Shown piece after piece: positions 1-11,500 of a stretch of 64,000 nucleotides of DNA. This stretch comes from Pisolithus tinctorius (Eukaryota; Basidiomycota; Agaricomycetes; Boletales; Pisolithaceae): contig JANFAH010000018.1 of the NCBI GenBank assembly GCA_024663395.1, positions 868,001-932,000 of the forward strand, in the 5' to 3' direction. The notes under the pieces were generated by a model, which made no database searches, was not told where the DNA came from, and saw only the letters and a list, made by a program, of their open reading frames with translations. Numbering within the stretch: position 1 is the first letter of the stretch; every line of letters begins with the position of its first letter. The position numbers and the translations under genes were made by a program.

Positions 1-664
1 CAGCTCTTTCCGTGACGATGAAATTCCCACTGCTTGGCCACGACCTCTCTTGGAAAACTACCAAGCTTTCCATCAACTCAGGGCCATTGCATTGAAGACA
101 CCTATTAGCTTGACACTCGCAGACAGTGACTTGGAGGGTATGGTCAAGGCTTGGCCGCACTTGGAGGCATTCCACCTTTTTCATCAAGTCATGCTGGATC
201 CTCCAGTTCAGCTCACGTTACGAGGAGTTACCGCCCTTCTATATCATTGCCCAAAACTCAAGCACTTTACCTTGACTTTCGATGCAACCCATGTCCCCGC
301 TCCACTCAGCTACAGCACTCTCGTGCGGAACACCGCAGTGGGGTATATGGGGGTCTGCGCATCCCCTGTTTCGGAAAGTCGCGATGTTGCTGCATATCTC
401 TCCACCATCATGCCATACTTGACGGTCATCGGTGTAGTGGGGGCTAGTTATAGGTCTGCGTGGCTTTGGATATGTACTCAGCATCAACATAAGCCTGCGA
501 TAAGGGTGGATATGTCGCCGACCAAATTATATCATCTACTAACTGCTGGTACTGAACGTGGTGGCGATCCGGTGAAGGGTTGCAGCAGAGAGTGGTTCTG
601 GACGTCTCCCCGAGATTGGGATAGAGCTAGAGAAGTGATCAAGGGTCGTTTGTTAAGGAACTAA
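1..664 (+). CDS. F-box/LRR-like protein, C-terminal part (cut by window edge)
   Basis: The frame is already open at base 2 and runs to a stop at 662-664, so the gene starts outside the window. About 220 residues are visible. They align without gaps through most of their length to the C-terminal third of the complete gene at 25330-27051: both share the blocks DEIP.AWPRP, LTLRGVTALLYHCPKLKHFT and DAAYLSTIMPYL (with one V before the first D). Leucine-spaced segments suggest solenoid repeats, as in fungal F-box proteins that present substrates to SCF ubiquitin ligases; the F-box itself is not in view. This copy ends with 13 extra residues (RAREVIKGRLLRN) after the RDWD block where the other copy stops. 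The family assignment rests on the paralogue, which does show an F-box-like N-terminus. Function and substrate are unknown. Confidence 0.7.
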   Translation, partial: SSFRDDEIPTAWPRPLLENYQAFHQLRAIALKTPISLTLADSDLEGMVKAWPHLEAFHLFHQVMLDPPVQLTLRGVTALLYHCPKLKHFTLTFDATHVPAPLSYSTLVRNTAVGYMGVCASPVSESRDVAAYLSTIMPYLTVIGVVGASYRSAWLWICTQHQHKPAIRVDMSPTKLYHLLTAGTERGGDPVKGCSREWFWTSPRDWDRAREVIKGRLLRN

Positions 665-2738
665 TGTGACAGTGGATTCTGATACTAGACAGCTTCCAGT
701 CATTCAATTTGGCCTCAGTCTTTCCAGTGAAGTAAATACTCCGGGTTTTCCTTTAAGTTTCTTGCGTCAGGCAAGGCGGACCAGATGATTACTGGTTGTG
801 CACGTCGTATCGATGACAAAGAACATCGGACATTGCTATCCCATCGGATTCTGTAGCTTTCAGGCAAGGAATAGCCAGTACAAGTGGGAATCGCATGGGC
901 CGGTATAAAATGATGGAACCATTCAACTCGAACTGTGACCTACAGCAGGGAGCTGCCCAAGGCAGATAGGGAGTAATACTTACATCTGACCCATTACACA
1001 TCCAGTAGCGCAAGCAAGCGTCAGTCTCCAACTCCCTCTAAATATCAAAGCGGCGTAGAATATGATCACATAAAACCAATTGTAGAGAGGGGATGCAGTG
1101 TTGAAGCACGAGACATGATACTGCGGATAATAAAGATGGTCATAGTGGATGGAGATAATCGCTCACCATCAGGAATATCATCAAGCACTTATAGTGGTCC
1201 CGACCTGACAAAACTTCTGCAAATAGACTTTTGCACTATCCGTTATGAAAACTCAGGGGCTCAAGAGAAGTTCGTCAAGTGGGGTATTTGTAGGTAAGGG
1301 CTGTGTAGTGACAGGAAGTACATGACACCAGTGAGAATGAGGTGGGGGGGGGGGGGAGGGCCGCTGACCTGGAACGATGTCGTGATCCTGGGTGGCGAAA
1401 CGAGCTCTTAGTTGGTAGGGTATCATTCAGGGCGAGTCGCGGTGTGTGGGGAGTCACGGGTATGCATGTCGGACGGAATGGGGGGAAACCGGAGTGGTTC
1501 CCTGACCTGAGAGGGGGGGGAGGGCAAAAAAAGACCAGCCGCAGATCTCTGGCTGGTGCGAGTGCCAGCCCCCAGACCCGCCAAGACTCTGTCGAGAGAT
1601 GTAGCGGACGCGCTGCCCAGCCAAGCCCTCCCTGAAGGGAATGGGCCACAGTGACAACTGCCAAAAAGCCATATAACGGCCTCCCGGGGAAGTCTCGAGC
1701 TATGGCATTAATCCCTCGTATGTCAGAATTTCTCGAACTAAGTACTCTTGTGCTTAGTACTTTGATGACCGCCTGAGTCATTACACCTCCCGACCTTCGG
1801 GGGCGAAATTACCTAGATGTCTTGTTGTTGTCCAGTCCGGCCCCTCATACACACCCGAGCATGGATTCCTACAAGGACCCTGAAAAATTATAAACAAAAC
1901 AACGCACGACCGTACTTCCATACCATGCAAAATACCGCAGCATTGTTGTTCGAGTATTGACGGAAGGACGGATACGTTCAATGGTAATAGGAGATTTATC
2001 ACATGACGGGCATCTACATAAGGTTAAGAAATTCAATCACATAACATCGTGGGAATGTGCCTGTAAACTGCCCGGGTGCATTACTGTCATGATGTAACAG
2101 CATTAATAGACGTTTGTTGCAGACTGGAAAACACAACAATGATTCGAACATGCCCATGAGCATGGGCACGATGACACTTGGCTGCAGGATTATCTCCTCT
2201 TCTCTTCGTGGGAGTCGGGAATGCCGCGGCGTGTCGGACTTATCTGGTCCGTACGTGTTACGGTATCAACTTACTGTTGGTCACTATAATCACTTCCAAG
2301 AAGTCGTCTGTTTTTTTTTGGCGGGACGCCTGCTGAACCTTCAAGTCGCAGTGACGGGAGGTGGAGCGTGCGTGTAGCTACGAATAGGTTAGCCCACCGG
2401 CCGCACCTTCACTGCGCACAACAACTCTATCATTCAATCGCATTGTGCTGTGCGGCTAAACTACACGGAGGCATCCCCAGATGCATAGCCTGGAAGGCAC
2501 GCACACCTCTTAAAGGTTTATCCACTGAACCCGCGCGTGGGCGAAACATATGGTTTTGGCAGATTATCGCCCATAGAACCATTGTTCTCTAGCAACGTGT
2601 TGCGCCCAGGTCAATCTAAAGTTGATTTGGCTCGACAGAAGGACCCTTCGAAAAGTTTCCTGAACAGATTTTAAGGAACCCCTGCTGGTGTAAATAAGCA
2701 CCATTCCCTTGCCCGTACTATCCCAAACATCCCTGTTC
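665..2738. other. Intergenic stretch without a supported gene
   Basis: Several short open frames exist here on both strands, but none has a recognisable domain, a partner exon or codon bias that sets it apart. Two things stand out. Bases about 870-945 are a diverged copy of 24940-25010. A G-rich, low-complexity stretch lies between about 1340 and 1520. The last 300 bases probably hold the promoter of the permease at 2739. Confidence 0.5.
1344..1356. repeat. Poly-G tract (13 G)
   Basis: A run of 13 G residues sits in a G-rich stretch that continues with further G runs near 1512-1520. It has no coding support. Such tracts are replication- and sequencing-error prone, so the exact length is uncertain. 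Confidence 0.8.
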
Positions 2739-5323
2739 ATGAAGCAGTCGATTACTTTCGGTGTTGACGACGTCAAGCAAGATATTGCTGGCGAGAAGTT
2801 TGAGGCCGGTTTATCGTCCTCTCGTCCTCGCGTTCTCCTTACTCCCAAAGAGGAGTCTAAACTATGGCGCAAAGTCGACCTTAAGCTCATGCCTATGATT
2901 GCTCTGATGTACCTACTCTGTTTCATGGACCGTGGTATGTTCTTTACTTAAGCGGATATGGTGGTGATGTTGGATGGTATATTCAGGAAATATTGGTGAG
3001 AACGACTTACCTATGCCGCTAACAAGCAATCCACCCATATTCTTTCCAGGTAACGCCAAGCTGGACGGATTAATCACGCAACTCAAGCTTGATGGGAATC
3101 AATACAATGTTGCCCTGGTAAGTCTACGTACCTCTCACGAGAATCACTTGGCTTTGACGGGGGTATCTTCACAGACATTATTCTTCGTAGTACGTTATTT
3201 CATTTATCATTCGAATTGTGAGACCATAAGCAACTCGGCTGTTGTCTAGTCCTACAGCATTCTCGACTGCCCCGCCAAGTGTGTTTCCATATTGGCGTAG
3301 TTCGGCGTCCCTGATTTACTTCCTCACAAGCTATATCATTCAATTTGTCCGGCCTTCTAAGTGAGTATGCATGTTTGCACTGCGGGATCATATCTGATGG
3401 CTCCAAAGATGGCTTGCTGGCACGATGGTGAGTAACTACTCCCAATTTCTTTCTGCTGCTCTTGAAATCCTTGAGCAGATCCTCTGGGGACTCGTTATGT
3501 AAGAGTATGAACTCGTATTCGATACCTTTGGCTCATCCGTGCTGCTCCTCAGGGTAACCATGGGTTTCGTAAAAACGTGAGTAGAGCTATTCTGTGTTGC
3601 TCAGTGCGATAAGAACATCACAGCTACGCTCAGCTGGTTGGAGTGCGTTTCTGCTTGGGAATCGCAGAAAGCGGCTTTTACCCTGGTGTTGCATACTAGT
3701 AACTTTTTACTACAATCTCCCTCTCACCCTGTCATTCTAATGTCCGTCCTCGAGCCTCACAATGTGGTATCCAAAGTATATGCTTCAACGCCGGTTCGCC
3801 CTCTTCCTTGGAGCAGCGACCTCAGCTGGTATACGTTGTACAGACCTTAATTCAAGCTTGGTAGCTGACTGTTTTTGCAAGGTGCCTTCTCGGGTATACT
3901 CGCATATGGCATCAATTTTATGAATGGCGACGGAGGCTACCAGGGCTGGTCATGGATCTTTGTGCGTCTCCCATACAGTGATGGGGCCACTCCCTGACGC
4001 CCCCAACAACACCTGCTTTAGATCCTTGAAGGTGCAGCTACGTTTGTAGTAGGCTTTATTGCCCTGTTTGGTACGTTCATGACTTGTCTTGGGTAAAACG
4101 GTGGTCATAGACTAGCAACGTAGTAATGGTGGATTATCCATCGACGGCCAAATTCCTGACACCGGCAGAGCAACAATATATCATTCAACAACGGGGTGAG
4201 TGCCTTTTACTCTTCCGGTGCATTTCAGACCTGTAGTGAGGCTGCAGAGTTTTCCGAGGTGGATGAGAAGGGTGATGTGACTACACAAGTACGAGCAGCC
4301 TTTACGGATTGGCAGGTACGTAGTAAGATATCACCTGTCAGGCCCCCAGAGGTTAACTCACGCCGTGATAAAGGTATGGGCGATGTGTATTGTTCAAATT
4401 TCAATTTCGGTGCCTCGTAAGTGATTCCAGGCTATTTGCGCCCGAGTACTGAAAGGAACCCAGTTTACGGCATCACATATTTCCTCCCGTGAGTCTTGTC
4501 TAGTAATGACGGCCGGTGAATTGACGAGAGCAAAAGAACGATTATCAACAAGTATGCCTGGCTCTCCTCCAAAGCAGGCATCTGCTGACTGTTGGAAGTT
4601 TCGGATACAGCACATCAACGAGTCAATTGCTTTCCGCTCCACCATACATCTTGGGCGGTGAGGGTGTTATAAGATAGTTCTAAGAGCGGTCTCACATACT
4701 GACTTGCAACACAGTCATCGTTCTCCTTGTCGTTGCATACTTTTCCGATAAGACACAGCGACGCTCGCCCTTCATATTCGCTTCGCAAGTGATAGCCATC
4801 GTGGGCTTTATCATCAACATCACTAATGTGCCAAATGGCGTGAAGTACTTTGGGACCTACCTCTGCGTGGCTGGACCATATACCGGAGGGGTAGGCACCA
4901 TAATATGGTAAGGTCTAGCCCAGCACAACTTACCGTGAATTACTGTGTAACCATGCTTGTATCAAAGGCTGGCAAACAACTTAGAGGGGAAATTGAAACG
5001 AGCGGTTGGGATGGCACTAATGATCTGCATTGGCAACTTGGGGGGAGCGATCGCGTCAAATATCTTTCGGAGTCAAGACGCACCGAGATATATCTTGGGA
5101 CGTGCGTGTCACTTACTCTGTTAGTCAATCTTGATAACACTGAAGTTATAACATACTAGTCGGCGTCGAAATCGCGCTTTTGGCAATGGGTATGATTGCT
5201 GTGCCTATCATAGCACTGACGTACCGACGCATGAATGCTCGTAAGGACGCTCTCTGGCAACAGGCGGAGGTGGAGGGAAGTGAAATCCTAGACAAAGAAG
5301 AAAGTTTTAGGTACACGCTTTGA
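2739..5323 (+). CDS. MFS permease, Dal5/allantoate-nicotinate type (copy 1)
   Basis: This is a multi-exon membrane transporter of the major facilitator superfamily, anion:cation symporter branch (yeast Dal5, Tna1, Seo1 relatives). Spliced by hand it gives the family blocks in order: LWRKVDLKLMPMIALMYLLC, FMDRGNIGNAKLDG, YSILDCPAN, RFCLGIAESGFYPGVAY, LTMWYPK, SWIFILEGAAT, DYPSTAKFLTPAEQ and NGVKYFGTYL. The ATG at 2739 is the first in frame before the conserved region; the stop is at 5321-5323. Exon 2 (2987-2995) is only 9 nt. Each exon I followed joins in frame, so the gene looks intact. Substrate cannot be told from sequence; allantoate, nicotinate, pantothenate, biotin and small peptides are all known in the family. 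It is convergent with PEX3, 280 bases away. Closely related copies lie at 27282-29855 and 30831-33379. Confidence 0.85.
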
Positions 5324-5603
5324 TGACTTGTAATTACTAGGCCTCTAAGTTGAGTGGTGTATGAAGGGTCCTTTATTCATTCGTGCGGCACCTTAGCTGC
5401 TTGAGATGTCAATTCTTTCGCCATGGTAGTTGTTAACTTCGAGCCTTTGCAAGATGGGTACAACCTATGATTGGTATAAAATATATTCAAGTCCACGACA
5501 TTTTCGCCTCGACGACCAAACAATACCGCAACCATATCCCGTATTCAGCACATGAAATCCACAATAACCAGTAAATGAACGTGAACGAATCGGCGTCGGT
5601 CGT

Positions 5604-8141
5604 TCACGCGACCGGTGGATAACGATCTTGGTAATCCGTTATGATGATGGCCTCCAGCGCAGATACTTCTCTGATGGCCATGATGTTCTACAACGGAATA
5701 AGCAATCTATATCTAGTTACTGGAGAAGCGGCTTACATCAACCAACTCGTTCGGGGTTGCGTTTAGAGCGAGCTGACTCCATCGCGCTAGGCCAGGTAGC
5801 AAATCCACCAGTCGTATCTTCAGTTCTTCTTTGGCATGCGTGACGTTTGTACCCTCAATATCTTCTCGCCTGCCCTTATCATAATGTTCCTTAGTGTTCT
5901 CTTCGGCAGGGTTCGGATCGCTTCTGGTATCCACAAATACCTGCTTGTGCAAGTGGTCTACCAGTACACCCGTAGCACGATCCAATGCGCAGGTTAGTGC
6001 GTATGCAAAATCGGGGCCCGACAGGTATGCTCGTGTCTCGTCGAGCAAGGATGTAAATCGTGGATCTGATCGCAGAGAGCTAAGTAAAGCAGATTCTTGT
6101 TGCGCCTCTCCAGAGGAAGAGGGGTTACATTCCAATGCACCTGAATGTGACAGTGGAGAACGTGAGGGTTTTGGCGACATACGCGACGACAATTTTTGAT
6201 TGTGTGAAGGAAGGTTGACCGCTCTTGACTTTGGGCTGGTTATATCGATGGCAGTTTGAGCGGAGAATCCATCTTGAATCGCCACTAGATCGGATGGATC
6301 GGCTTCTCGCTGTTTGTCACGCGCACGCACCGTTGCGCGATCTTGCTGGGATGGCGGAGGAAGGACAAGGGGGGCTCCACCTTGTGCCAGTACATGGGCA
6401 GTGGTCTCTGGTGTAGGAGGAAGTAGACATGGAAAAAACCTGAGATGATCGAATTACACCCTATTCCGTCCCAGTCAGTCAGCCAACGACATACCTCGAG
6501 TGGGGGCGCCCTGCCGCACCGTCCAGTTCGACGTGTCTCCGCACGTCAAGTATCAGTGCGTGTAGTTCGGAGCATGAAACTGTGCTTCGAAGTGACACGC
6601 TGTTAAAAAGGTTGAGCGCGATACAGACGGCGAGAACAGAGTGAGCAAGTTAATCGAAGGTCAATGGAATAAAGGCAGCAAAGTTGCAGTTCGTTCGATA
6701 GGCAGGCTGCGGAAAGCACTTCGAAAAATAGGTAGTGTGACGAGATGCGAAACACCACACTGTGACATGAACACGACGAGACAGGGAGGCAAGACCTCGC
6801 GGAATCCGAAGCGCAGTGGTCGTACCACACAACACGCGACTTTTAAACTGCGATCTCCGCACCCAACCTCGCATGCAGCGAAGGTGTGAAGCACAAACAT
6901 GACGCAAGATAACGGAGATGCCAGAGGAAACTTACCTATCAAAGACACTCTCCACAGCGCCCCTGACCCTAGCAGCGACATCTTTCCACCCGACATGGAG
7001 GATCCACCAGGACAGAGTTAGGTAGCGCGCCTCCGTTCCTTCCGAAATATCATCCACATCTTCTTCACTGTCGAAGTCGTCGTCTTCGGTGAGCCACTCG
7101 GGATACAAAGCTTCCACGTCAACGACCTTTGCAATCGCTTCCCTGGCGAGGATACCGGTGAGCGAAAACTGGGGTACCTGCTCGTGCATACGTTCGGCAC
7201 GTTCAGACGTGCGGACCGATGTAATATATCGACTGCGCGCGATAACGCTGAGTTGCGCAGCCGTTAGGAGACTCAGCAGAGTGGTTGTGTAAAGCGTCGT
7301 TAGCGCACGCGTTAAGGCTTGCAAGAAGCACAACTGATTAACCAGGTATACCGACGAAGAGGATGTGCGTACTGAGGTTTTTTACTTCCTTCCACAGCTG
7401 GCCCCTCCTCCGCTTCGTAGATGGGAACGGTGAGCTCCCATGAGACTCGGAATGTGAGGTGTTATGACTCAGGGATGAACCAGTCGACAGCATCGAATCG
7501 GAAAGTTGACTTTCGGGTGGTGTGAGGAAGGTACGCGGTGCTTGGGAGGTTCCAGAAGCCGACATATGTTCGACCCAGCTCGCAGAACCAGACCCCGATG
7601 CACGCTCTCCATCATAGCCCGAGCCTGAGTAAGATGATAACGACATCGAACCCGCTTCCGATTGTGCGTCCGAGATAGAGTTCGTCTCTGTAGCTGACTG
7701 AACATCATGCGAGTGTGGTGGTGGCGGCGGGTGAGAAGGCGAACTTGCACCAACGGTAGTCGAGAGTGACTGGAGCTCGTCCGTGAGCGATTCGACATCC
7801 ATCTCTTCGAGAATTTGGGTAGCAAGGGTAGGTATGAGTGCCATAATTGTGAAACAGGCATCATCATGGGTCGATTGAAAACGTCGCCGAAGGCTAAAGA
7901 TTCGTAACCCCCAAACCTGTCAGTCACATCCCTGCTACAGAGAAGACGTACAATGCTGCCGAAGTCGGAAGAGTTTGGCTAACCTTTCTCTTGCCATTCT
8001 TTGCCTCACGACGTTCTGCTTCACTTCTTCTAACCTTTCCCGCAGATATGCACTGACTGCATACGCAGTCCCTGTTGTTATGACAGTATCCAGTAATCCT
8101 CGCCGTCGATCGTACACATAACGCTGCAGTGAGTCAAACAT
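5604..8141 (-). CDS. PEX3: Peroxin-3, peroxisomal membrane biogenesis protein
   Basis: Pex3 anchors in the peroxisomal membrane and docks Pex19 to insert membrane proteins; it also acts in peroxisome inheritance and pexophagy. The N-terminus MFDSLQRYVYDRRRGLLDT, followed by a hydrophobic stretch and RLEEVKQNVVRQRMARE, is diagnostic. After a 90-nt intron (7894-7983) the product continues SLRRRFQSTHDDACFTIMAL and LIPTLATQILEEMDVESLT. Further on it shows LTTLYTTTLLSLLTAAQL, RYLTLSWWILHVGWKD, LLPPTPETTAHVLAQGGAPL and a C-terminal LLPGLARWSQLALN. A final short exon ends IITDYQDRYPPVA. A serine-rich insert of about 100 residues (about 7430-7740) is longer than in yeast Pex3 but usual for basidiomycetes. 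The gene is convergent with the permease at 2739-5323 and head-to-tail with the gene at 8408-9940. I see no breaks. Confidence 0.93.
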
Positions 8142-8407
8142 TTTCGGCGACTCAAGCAGTTGGTAGACGCTAGCAAGTGTTGTGTGGTACGTTGATTACA
8201 TAATCTGCATGGCTGAGAAGAATAAAGAGAGTGCTGATAACCACACATCCAACTGTCCAGATCACTTTTCAACCCCGACATAACCATTCATTCTTAGAAA
8301 ACATTAAAGCAGCACGGATAATAATTGGAAGATATCTGTCTAATAACCGATGGGCTTTAATCCCAGTGCAAGTGTAGACCATAACACACCTCGGTACCAG
8401 CGAGATG

Positions 8408-9940
8408 TTACAACACCGGAGTTCGCAGACCAGAAGGCTGCGGTATGAACGTTCTGGATGGATTCCCTGCGTCCGTGAACTGCGGTAGCGACGAAGCCAC
8501 CATGTAGACAGGGCGAGGCGCCTCTGGCGGAGTGCCCGAGGCGTTGCTCCCTGGTTGCGGAAGACCTGACGGATACACGAAGAGTGGTGTCGCGACGTAC
8601 GCGGGAGCATACACAGGAGGACCTTGGCTACCGTGACTATCCGTGGAAAGCGGACCTTCATGTGTAGGCGAGCGCGAGCCTCCGCCGGTGCCTCGACTCC
8701 CTCCATGACCCGGGGGAGGTTGAGTGAAGATGAGGTTCGCATTCGACCCAAGAACGAACTGAGGGGTTTGTGGGGGAACTTGATGGGGAGTGGGATGTTG
8801 TGCAGGAAGAAGTCCCGTCGTCGAGGGACCAGCCAGCAAGTCTAAGGAGTGGGGGTTCCGTGGTGTATACCACGAAGTTGATTGTTTCGTAGCCCTCTGT
8901 CGACTGTACCTCCGTCTTGGAGGCGACTGTCCGGGAAGGTATGGCTCTGATATGCCTCTAGGAGCAATCCAAGGAAGACCATTCAGATCTCGGAAAAAAC
9001 CTACGGATTCGAGCCAGCTGTGATGCAACCGACTCTTCCGGAGGTGGACGAGGATCTTCCATCTTTTGGAAATCGGGGGATGGGCGCGGCTCGGCGAGCA
9101 CCGGAGTGGAAATTGCGAGGGGCCCAGACAAGCGGGGCTCGAAGCCACGACTGGACATAGACGTCCCAAGGTCAGAAAGGGTCTGAGGTCCATCAGAAGA
9201 TCGGCTCTGATCGTTGTCAAAGGTATTCTCATCAACCGCAGAAAGGCGCTGCGGGGGTGTCGCAGACATAGCACGCGGCGGGGTTCCGAGCCGCTCAACG
9301 GCTGGAATATAGTCCGAGTTGATTTTTGGAATGGGAGACGAAGAAGAATGGTGCAGAGGTAAGGGTAAGGTCGTTCTGCTTGCGTCCTGTAGTTCCTAGA
9401 ATGCCATGTCGATCCGGCTTGTGTTCCTTTAATCGACTTCTAGACATCACTTTAGGGAGCCGTCGCAAACCATTGAAAATGCCCCCAACAAGGTTCCGCT
9501 TCTCGCTCTTGCAGTGAATCTCTGGGGGGTGCCACCTCGCTGAACCCATAACCATGCCCATCACCCTCGTCATCGCATCCGTCTCTCCCTCCTCCAGAGT
9601 GACATTGAAGTAATCCACGTCCGAGTCTGACGTTGGTCCTGACCTGTGTAGCACAGGGGTGGGCGTTCGCACCTGTTGAAAACCAGGCGGGGGTATGTAC
9701 CGCGTTGTCTGCGGGGTATGTGTATGCGTTGAAGGCCCTTGAGAATGACTTGCCGATATCCACGTGACGTCTTGCGTACGACGTCCTTGCGTTTGACCAC
9801 TCTGACGGGAGTAACCGATCCCGAGAGGACTCGGCAGGGAAGTCCCGCCCACCGCTCAGTGGGCGAGTTAAGCTCGTGTCAATCCGAATGTCCGATCTCG
9901 AGTTCGGTGGTGAGAAATTGAAGTCAGGGAATTCTGCCAT
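8408..9940 (-). CDS. Conserved hypothetical, disordered Pro/Ser-rich protein, possible frameshift
   Basis: The ATG at 9938-9940 opens MAEFPDFNFSPPNSRSDIRI. Two GT..AG introns that restore the frame fit well: 9786-9852 (67 nt) and 9396-9450 (55 nt). The following exon reads PKINSDYIPAVERLG, then a long Ser/Pro-rich stretch, then ARIRRFFRDLNGLPWIAPRG and YLPGQSPP, ending in LRTPVL at 8408. The RRFFRDLNGLPWIA block looks like the only ordered, conserved motif and resembles a motif I have seen in uncharacterised basidiomycete proteins; I cannot name a domain. To read through it, one base must be dropped in the A6 run at 8994-8999, because I found no splice pair that fixes the frame. Either the assembly has one base too many or the gene is broken there. 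The rest is low complexity, so a scaffold or nuclear protein is possible but unproven. Confidence 0.55.
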
Positions 9941-11500
9941 GTTGTGGTTATTGGCAGTCTGTTGTAATACAGCAAGACAAAAGATGATGATGATACCAAG
10001 CAAGTGGAAGTGGAGAAGAGTGGAGCGAATACTTTTATGGAACGGCGCAATCGACGCAACCAATGAAGGCTCTAGGCTGTCAGCACTGGGTTACAGCCGC
10101 AGGTTCCATGAACACGAGGCACGGGGTTGGTCAATGGTCATCAAGTTAGCACGTTCAAAGAGCCACGCGATATCGCGCAGCTTGACCACGACGATTGTAA
10201 GTGCGCGTTCCACGAGGCACGCTGCGGAAATAGCACGACGCCCTAAGCCTATGGGTCAGTAAATGATTGGATGTTACCTAGCGTAACGACAACTTGGATG
10301 CACCTCTTCCACGTGTTTGCAGGCGGTCATTGGTATGGGTGGGCCTTCTGACCGTATCCCCTATTCAGCCGTGAACGTTGTTGCAAGCTTACATGACCGA
10401 CCTGGGCACGGCCCGGCAGAGTGCCGGATGGATTTATAATCGCTCATCGACAGCCACCAATCGGTTGAACCATTACCGGCGCCGTCGATCCTTCGTCTCT
10501 TCGCAATTCCAGTGACGCAGAGCACTAGAAAGTCCAGGAATAGCTCCATTGCAAGGAAATCATCGGTGTCGGGGCGGTGTCTTATCCGCTTGCGGAAGGT
10601 TCAGTAGGACGCAGGGTCAGGCTGTTCCATCGCCACTGGAGAGTGATAGACTCACCATCTACGTATTACCTCCTGGGAAGCATGTTGTTAGTTGATCAGC
10701 GAAGATTTGAGGACCTTTAGATATTGTAGTTGCAATATCGCAATCAGTTGCTACTGTGGTAGTGACAGAGTCGAGCTTTAGTCACTGCACATGCCCCGTA
10801 TGATAGGTCACATCCACTGGGACGCTCCAACTTCTAAACGTCAAAACAATAATGCGTGGCCAACGGTGGGTATGGTTATTGGTTTGTGACCGATGGTGAG
10901 ATTCAAGAAAAAGCTTCAACAACGTTTGGAAAACAACAAACCGTGGGTAGGGGGCAACAAACAGTTTGAAATGTTTGCAAGCATCTTTTCGAGCGCGAAG
11001 GCATCTCTAATAGTAAGTTTAAGTTCATGGTATTGCATTTTTCCCGATCACCTCGGTGGATGCGAGTAGTCTTATTGACGATCAGCGTCATGACTGAGCA
11101 GCAATTACCCACGGGTACCCGCGCCACCACCTCACTCGAGGCTTCCTTCGCTTTCGTCCTTCTTCTGCTCTCCCAGTCTGACAAAGACCACTTGAAATGA
11201 AGCGGGGATCAACGGTGGAACAGCCTAATAGACAGTAAGTTAGTACTGGTTGTACCTTCCGTTGACTTTGTCATCCGATCCATGGTAATACAGGAAACTC
11301 ATATAGACAATTCAGTAGCTGGTCCGACATGACTGAAATGCTTGCGGTGTTTCGTCGCGGGTCTGACATACTACGAACCGCCATTGCCAGCACGAGCAAC
11401 GCTTGCGTATGCACTCGTCCAGGACACTATAAAATGAGTGAAACTGGGCCCTGATGGGACTGCAACATCGTCTCGCCAAGCACCATCTAGTAGACCTATC
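9941..11500. other. Divergent intergenic region, no supported gene
   Basis: This lies between the divergently transcribed genes at 8408-9940 (-) and 11501 (+), so it probably holds both promoters. One minus-strand frame at 10903-11184 is open for about 90 codons, but it starts without an ATG and matches nothing I recognise. Confidence 0.45.

Noticed and set aside
1275..1781. Long minus-strand frame over the G-rich stretch
   Set aside because: Its length comes from the low-complexity G/C tracts; composition is not protein-like and the opposite strand is equally open.
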